Shown here one piece after another: positions 12,819 through 13,756 of a stretch of 13,756 bases of DNA; the stretch's first letter is position 1; each line of letters starts with the position of its first letter. Location of the stretch: the NCBI GenBank assembly GCA_030655735.1, contig JAUSPK010000201.1:1-13756 (forward strand). The letters are read 5' to 3'. Both the position numbers and the translations under genes were made by a program. Below the pieces are notes generated by a model. That model did not search any database. It was not told where the DNA came from and saw nothing but the letters and a program-made list of their open reading frames with translations. The DNA is from Syntrophales bacterium (GTDB lineage Bacteria; Desulfobacterota; Syntrophia; Syntrophales; UBA2210).

Positions 12819-12846
12819 AGGATACCATACTTTCTTCAATAGTCAA
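12819..12846 (-). promoter_or_regulatory. Sigma-70-type promoter of rpoH
   Basis: On the minus strand TTGACT (12846-12841) is followed after 16 bases by TATCCT (12824-12819), then about 34 bases to the ATG. It matches 5/6 at -35 and 4/6 at -10. It is divergent from, and 38 bases away from, the -35 box of the cyclase promoter. Confidence 0.65.
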
Positions 12847-12883
12847 GACGTTTTGGCACCTCTACGCCGGGTTCCCCTCCTGC

Positions 12884-12912
12884 TTGACATTGTCTGGTTT
12901 TGTGTTTATCTT
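12884..12912 (+). promoter_or_regulatory. Sigma-70-type promoter of the diadenylate cyclase gene
   Basis: A perfect -35 TTGACA (12884-12889), a 17-base spacer and -10 TATCTT (12907-12912, 4/6) predict a start near 12919 and a short 22-base leader carrying AAAGGAGA before the ATG at 12941. Confidence 0.68.
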
Positions 12913-12940
12913 ATGGAAAAAAGAGCGGAAAGGAGACCCT

Positions 12941-13756
12941 ATGGGCTCTCAGAACGAGTCGATTATGGAGTTTGCGTGCCGGTTTGCAGAGGAGATACAG
13001 GCGAAGGCGATCCTGCTGTACGGTGAAGTGGCCCCGGACCTCCTCGTGAAGAAGGGCGATACTGCCTCCTTCAACACGATCCTGATAACCAGAGAAAGTG
13101 GCACTGTTTCGCACAATAAAAAGCTTTTCTCTTCTGTTATCAATATTCCCAACGTGAACGTCACGCGTCTGAGCCAGATAAAGGTTGTCATAACGAAGGG
13201 GCTTGCCACGGGACTCTTCAAGAAGGGGGATAAGCTGGTGTGCCTCACCGGTGTCCCAAAGTTCGGATACATAGACAGTATATTCGTGATCGATGTAGGC
13301 AAGGAGTTTGATATCCTCGTATCGGAAGAGGTAGCGGACATATTTGAGGACATTCAACCCGAGGTGTTCGAGACGGTGTTGAACATTGCGCTGGAACTTG
13401 CCTCCCAGGGGAGGGAGGGGCGTCAGGTGGGGACGATCTTTGTCCTTGGCGATCATGAAAAGGTTCTTGAACTGTCCCGGCAGATGATCATCAACCCGTT
13501 TATGGGGTATGCGGAGGAGGAACGGAACATCCTCGACCGTAATCTGAAAGACACCATAAAAGAATTTTCAGCCATAGATGGAGCCTTTGTGGTGCGGGGA
13601 GACGGTGTCCTGGTGACGGCCGGAAGACACCTGAGCGCCGCCCTGGAGAACAAGGATTTCCCCCAGGGACTGGGGAGCAGACATATAGCCGCGGCGGGTA
13701 TTACCAGTGTCACCGGTGCGATTGCCATTGTCATTTCGGAGTCCACCGGGACCGTG
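12941..13756 (+). CDS. Diadenylate cyclase (DAC domain) with pyruvate-kinase-C-like N-terminus, 3' truncated by window
   Basis: From the ATG at 12941 (AAAGGAGA 7 bases upstream) 272 codons are open to the last base, so the C-terminus is missing. Residues about 8-120 (EFACRFAEEIQAKAILLYGEV, ILITRESGTVS, TKGLATGLFKKGDKLVCLTG) resemble the C-terminal domain of pyruvate kinase, as in archaeal DacZ-type proteins. Residues about 140 onwards are a DisA_N/DAC domain: EGRQVGTIFVLGD (159-171), the catalytic DGA at 213-215 (IDGAFVV), and the RHxAA motif R247-H248-I249-A250-A251. Both catalytic motifs are intact, so it should condense two ATP into cyclic di-AMP, a second messenger for potassium, osmotic and wall homeostasis. 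It is soluble, with no transmembrane helices in the visible part. The N-terminal assignment is pattern recognition; the DAC assignment is firm. Confidence 0.88.
   Translation, partial: MGSQNESIMEFACRFAEEIQAKAILLYGEVAPDLLVKKGDTASFNTILITRESGTVSHNKKLFSSVINIPNVNVTRLSQIKVVITKGLATGLFKKGDKLVCLTGVPKFGYIDSIFVIDVGKEFDILVSEEVADIFEDIQPEVFETVLNIALELASQGREGRQVGTIFVLGDHEKVLELSRQMIINPFMGYAEEERNILDRNLKDTIKEFSAIDGAFVVRGDGVLVTAGRHLSAALENKDFPQGLGSRHIAAAGITSVTGAIAIVISESTGTV

Noticed and set aside
12854..12868. TGGCACC in the rpoH/cyclase spacer as a second sigma-54 site
   Set aside because: Ten bases after the GG there is CC rather than GC, and no TTGC block follows. Both genes already have good sigma-70-type promoters.

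Overview
The window looks like chromosomal DNA of a strictly anaerobic, Gram-negative bacterium, most likely a Desulfobacterota (deltaproteobacterial) lineage of sulfate-reducing or syntrophic type. This is an inference from four things: a selenocysteine-containing, NuoG-like formate dehydrogenase next to a formate/nitrite-family channel; a convincing sigma-54 promoter; a sigma-32-type heat-shock sigma factor; and the order rpsF-rpsR-DUF2232-rplI-dnaB. No rRNA gene is present to settle the taxonomy.

Layout. Bases 1-310 are a decayed patch: the 3' end of an IS3-like transposase, its probable terminal repeat, and two short convergent remnants sharing one hairpin. Bases 427-482 hold overlapping, mutually exclusive hairpins ending in a T-run. 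A -24/-12 promoter at 529-544 precedes a two-component pair (583-2073): a stand-alone receiver and a receiver-HisKA-HATPase kinase without membrane segments. A small CxxC/CxxC protein follows (2152-2412).

The minus strand from 7325 down to 2451 is a formate module. It contains fdhA (897 aa, with in-frame UGA read as selenocysteine and a textbook SECIS hairpin), an 80-aa DUF4177-like protein, a hairpin-repeat cluster (4137-4357), a formate channel, a two-helix membrane protein with an OB-like tail, and a 47-aa membrane peptide. Formate entering or leaving through the channel would be the substrate or product of FdhA. No hydrogenase or electron-transfer subunit is present.

A roughly 770-bp gene-free stretch separates the divergent fdhA from a plus-strand ribosomal/replication cluster: rpsF (with a long Glu/Lys tail), rpsR, an internal terminator, a DUF2232 membrane protein, rplI and dnaB. 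dnaB converges on rpoH (minus), and their stop codons overlap in a single CTAG. Divergent from rpoH, each with a good sigma-70-type promoter, begins a diadenylate cyclase gene that runs off the window end. It combines a DAC domain with an N-terminal domain resembling the pyruvate-kinase C-terminal fold.

The items most worth a second look are the three-copy hairpin repeat family with compensatory stem changes (4175-4357), the attenuator-like leader followed by the sigma-54 promoter (427-544), the Sec/SECIS site, and the DAC fusion.
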